Positions 6,225-7,452 of a stretch of DNA of 7,452 nt are shown here, one piece after another. Below the pieces are notes generated by a model. The model was not told the DNA's origin and ran no database searches. It was given only the letters and a program-made list of their open reading frames with translations. The number at the start of each line of letters is the position of its first letter. The stretch's first letter is position 1. The translations under genes and the position numbers were made by a program. This DNA comes from Hyphomicrobiales bacterium (lineage in GTDB: Bacteria; Pseudomonadota; Alphaproteobacteria; Rhizobiales; UBA4765), in the NCBI GenBank assembly GCA_027487195.1, contig JAIYEB010000253.1, positions 1-7,452 of the forward strand, written 5' to 3'.

Positions 6225-6579
6225 CGCTGCCGCCCCGGTCGCACCCGCCATCGGCTTTGATGATTTTCTGAAAGTCGACATCCGGGTTGGCACCATTCGC
6301 TCGTGCGAAACCTATCCAGAGGCGCGAAAGCCCTCCTATCGGCTGACCATCGATTTCGGTGCGGCGATAGGAGTCAAGAAGTCGATTGCGCAGATCACGC
6401 GCCATTACACGCCCGAAGCGCTGATCGGGCGACAGGTGGCTGCGGTGGTGAACTTCCCGCCGCGCCAGATCGGCAAGGCCGTTTCAGAGGTGCTGACCCT
6501 CGGCTTTCCGGATGCGGAGGGCGAAGTCGTTCTGCTGACGCCTGGGCACGGCGTGCCGGATGGCGGACGCCTGTTCTAG
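6208..6579 (+). CDS. csaA: CsaA-type tRNA-binding protein
   Basis: A 123-residue single-domain protein of the CsaA/YgjH group with the OB-fold tRNA-binding domain also found at the C-terminus of MetRS and in Arc1p/EMAP II. The match is strong along its length: FDDFLKVDIRVGTI (17-30), EARKPSYRLTIDFG (38-51), GVKKSIAQITRHYTPE (55-70), GRQVAAVVNFPPRQIGK (74-90) and SEVLTLGF (93-100). CsaA of Bacillus subtilis was described as an export-related chaperone, while structural work supports tRNA binding. I regard tRNA binding as the safer role. It acts in the cytosol, probably as a homodimer. Family length is about 110 residues, and the extra 12 or so lie before the domain. The first ATG that makes sense is 6208. 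It has no good ribosome binding site and overlaps the upstream stop codon by 17 nt, so translation is probably coupled. A hairpin terminator follows at 6622. Confidence 0.93.
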   Translation: MHKLHDAAAPVAPAIGFDDFLKVDIRVGTIRSCETYPEARKPSYRLTIDFGAAIGVKKSIAQITRHYTPEALIGRQVAAVVNFPPRQIGKAVSEVLTLGFPDAEGEVVLLTPGHGVPDGGRLF

Positions 6580-6621
6580 GTGCGCATCGAGCGTGCGCCT
6601 CGCAGCGTTGGCACACAACGA

Positions 6622-6653
6622 AAAGCGCGGACCGTTTTTTCGATCCGCGCTTT
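6622..6653. terminator. Bidirectional intrinsic terminator between convergent genes
   Basis: AAAGCGCGGA (6622-6631) pairs perfectly with TCCGCGCTTT (6644-6653). After one mismatch, CG/CG pairs close a TTTTTT loop (6635-6640). The flanking A-run and T-run give a short T tail on both strands (TTT, and TTTT on the minus strand). It lies 42 nt after the csaA stop and 33 nt beyond the yidB-like stop, the expected place for a shared terminator of convergent units. Confidence 0.8.
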
Positions 6654-6685
6654 GATGTTCAGGCCTCAGGCCGTTACCGCAGGGC

Positions 6686-7033
6686 CTACAGGCGCCCGTT
6701 CGGGCTCATCCTGTCGATGATCCCCGGGAGATACTGCGACAGGGCGTTTGAAATCATGTCAGGCGACATGCCGAACTGTTGCGCGATCTGGCTGACCTGA
6801 GGGCCAAGACCCTGCTGGATCTGTTCCGGCGAAATCGGCAGGTTCGGACCATTCGAGAGCCAGGACTGGACCTGCTCGCCCATTCCGGCCTGCTCAAGCA
6901 TGCCCATCAGGCCGCCGGCGCCACCGCCAATCCCGGAATTCAGGACCTTTTCGACGAGCTGTGAGGCGATCTGATCGCCGCCCTGGCCCATCACGCCCTT
7001 CACGAGATTCATCACCATATCCATCAGTGCCAT
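6686..7033 (-). CDS. YidB family protein (DUF937)
   Basis: A 115-residue protein of the YidB/DUF937 family, small bacterial proteins of poorly known function, close in length to E. coli YidB. The central and C-terminal parts carry the family pattern: GGGAGGLMGMLEQAGMGEQVQSW as a Gly-rich hinge and helix (36-58), then SNGPNLPISPEQI (60-72), LGPQVSQIAQQFGMSP (76-91), and a C-terminal LPGIIDRMSPNGRL (102-115). There is no signal peptide or membrane span. The segment is rich in Met, Gln and Gly, which suggests helical packing. I chose the ATG at 7033 because AGGGGA (7045-7040) is 6 nt upstream. An upstream ATG at 7054 would place that site inside the coding sequence. It follows apt by 72 nt on the same strand and may have its own promoter (7063-7083). 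Confidence 0.9.
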   Translation of the reverse strand: MALMDMVMNLVKGVMGQGGDQIASQLVEKVLNSGIGGGAGGLMGMLEQAGMGEQVQSWLSNGPNLPISPEQIQQGLGPQVSQIAQQFGMSPDMISNALSQYLPGIIDRMSPNGRL

Positions 7034-7062
7034 GAAACTTCCCCTGCCAGCCATACGCCGAC

Positions 7063-7083
7063 GTTGATTAGACTAAAGTTGAT
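7063..7083 (-). promoter_or_regulatory. Tentative promoter/operator of the yidB-like gene
   Basis: An AT-rich patch in the 72-nt gap between apt and the yidB-like gene. Two GTTGAT copies (plus-strand 7063-7068 and 7078-7083) flank the palindrome TTAGACTAA (7068-7076). On the minus strand, TCTAAT (7072-7067) matches five of six -10 positions and would start transcription near 7060, about 27 nt before the ATG. No convincing -35 sits 16-18 nt upstream, so the promoter is tentative. Confidence 0.3.
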
Positions 7084-7105
7084 GTAAGAACTCAGGTGAA
7101 CGTTT

Positions 7106-7452
7106 TCAATGGCCGTCAAAAGCGATCAGGGTGCGGACAGGAACGCCAAGAGCGCGGATCTTGTCGGCGCCGCCCAGATCCGGGAGGTCAATGACAAAGC
7201 ATGCCGCGACCACGTCAGCGCCAAGTCGTTTCAGGAGCGTCACGGCAGCGGTTGCCGTGCCGCCCGTTGCGATCAGATCGTCGATCAGGATGACCTTGTC
7301 ACCAGGCTTTACGGCATCCGCATGGACTTCCATTTCGTCGACGCCATACTCCAGAGAATAGGCGATCGACACCGTCTCGTGCGGCAGTTTCCCCTTCTTG
7401 CGAATGGGGACAAAGCCCGCCGAGAGCTGGTGCGCGACAGCGCCGCCCAGAA
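7106..7452 (-). CDS. apt: Adenine phosphoribosyltransferase, C-terminal part (5' end outside window)
   Basis: The last 115 residues of an Apt enzyme, which converts adenine and PRPP to AMP and pyrophosphate in cytosolic purine salvage. The visible chain begins with LGGAVAHQLSAGFVPIRKKGKLP, the typical Apt segment around the purine-binding and flexible-loop region. It continues with SIAYSLEYGVDEMEVHADAVKPGD and then the PRPP-binding loop VILIDDLIATGGTA, whose DD and TGGT are the catalytic signature. The C-terminal FVIDLPDLGGADKIRALG is also family-typical. Bacterial Apt is about 170-180 residues, so roughly the first 60 lie beyond the right edge. The GTG near 7372 is an internal valine codon, not a start, because conserved Apt sequence continues upstream of it. 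The stop TGA is at 7108-7106, 72 nt before the yidB-like start. Confidence 0.95.
   Translation of the reverse strand, partial: LGGAVAHQLSAGFVPIRKKGKLPHETVSIAYSLEYGVDEMEVHADAVKPGDKVILIDDLIATGGTATAAVTLLKRLGADVVAACFVIDLPDLGGADKIRALGVPVRTLIAFDGH

Noticed and set aside
5553..6296. A 247-codon minus-strand open frame opposite the TetR-fold and csaA genes
   Set aside because: The opposite strand has a strong AGGAGG start and clear family motifs. The antisense translation is low-complexity in Arg, His, Lys and Ala with no domain.
6583..6599. GCGCA/TGCGC inverted repeat just after csaA
   Set aside because: It is a 5-bp stem with no T-run, and the much stronger hairpin at 6622-6653 explains termination.
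7106..7372. A short phosphoribosyltransferase starting at the GTG near 7372
   Set aside because: Conserved Apt sequence continues in frame to the window edge, so the gene is cut by the window rather than truncated.

Overview
This 7.45 kb window is compactly coded, GC-rich chromosomal DNA. It most likely comes from an alphaproteobacterium. The grounds are the GC-rich codon use, short intergenic gaps, a full-length SbmA/BacA-YddA-type ABC transporter, and the style of the TetR-fold, CsaA, YidB and Apt proteins. I cannot assign a genus. I see no rRNA, tRNA, CRISPR array, IS element or phage gene, and no stretch over 300 bases without a gene.

Layout. On the minus strand at the left are three genes in the order HIT-family hydrolase (1682->1257), small exported protein (1264->845) and an SDR oxidoreductase (744->1, cut by the window edge). 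The first two overlap by 8 nt. The SDR follows a 100-nt gap that holds a GAAAC-N3-GTTTC palindrome and a stem that includes its ribosome binding site. A 158-nt divergent region (1683-1840) separates this group from a plus-strand run: MBL-fold hydrolase (1841-2695), fumarylacetoacetate-hydrolase-family enzyme (2704-3714) and a full ABC transporter (3748-5457), with gaps of 8 and 33 nt. A second plus-strand pair follows after 98 nt: a TetR-fold protein (5556-6224) and CsaA (6208-6579), overlapping by 17 nt. At the right, a hairpin suited to terminating in both directions (6622-6653) separates csaA from the convergent minus-strand genes yidB-like (7033->6686) and apt (5' end outside the window).

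How the genes may work together. MBL hydrolase, FAH enzyme and ABC transporter look like one transcription unit. This would fit uptake or export of a compound coupled to hydrolysis of an acylpyruvate-type or ester-type intermediate, but no other aromatic-catabolism gene is in view, so that is inference. HIT hydrolase, CsaA and Apt are housekeeping (nucleotide or tRNA related) and share no evident pathway with their neighbours.

Overall this reads as ordinary core genome. I found no convincing undescribed multi-gene system. The points most worth a second look are the palindrome before the SDR gene, the MBL-FAH-ABC unit, the COQ9-like look of the TetR-fold protein, the small exported two-cysteine protein coupled to the HIT gene, and the AT-rich palindrome before the yidB-like gene.
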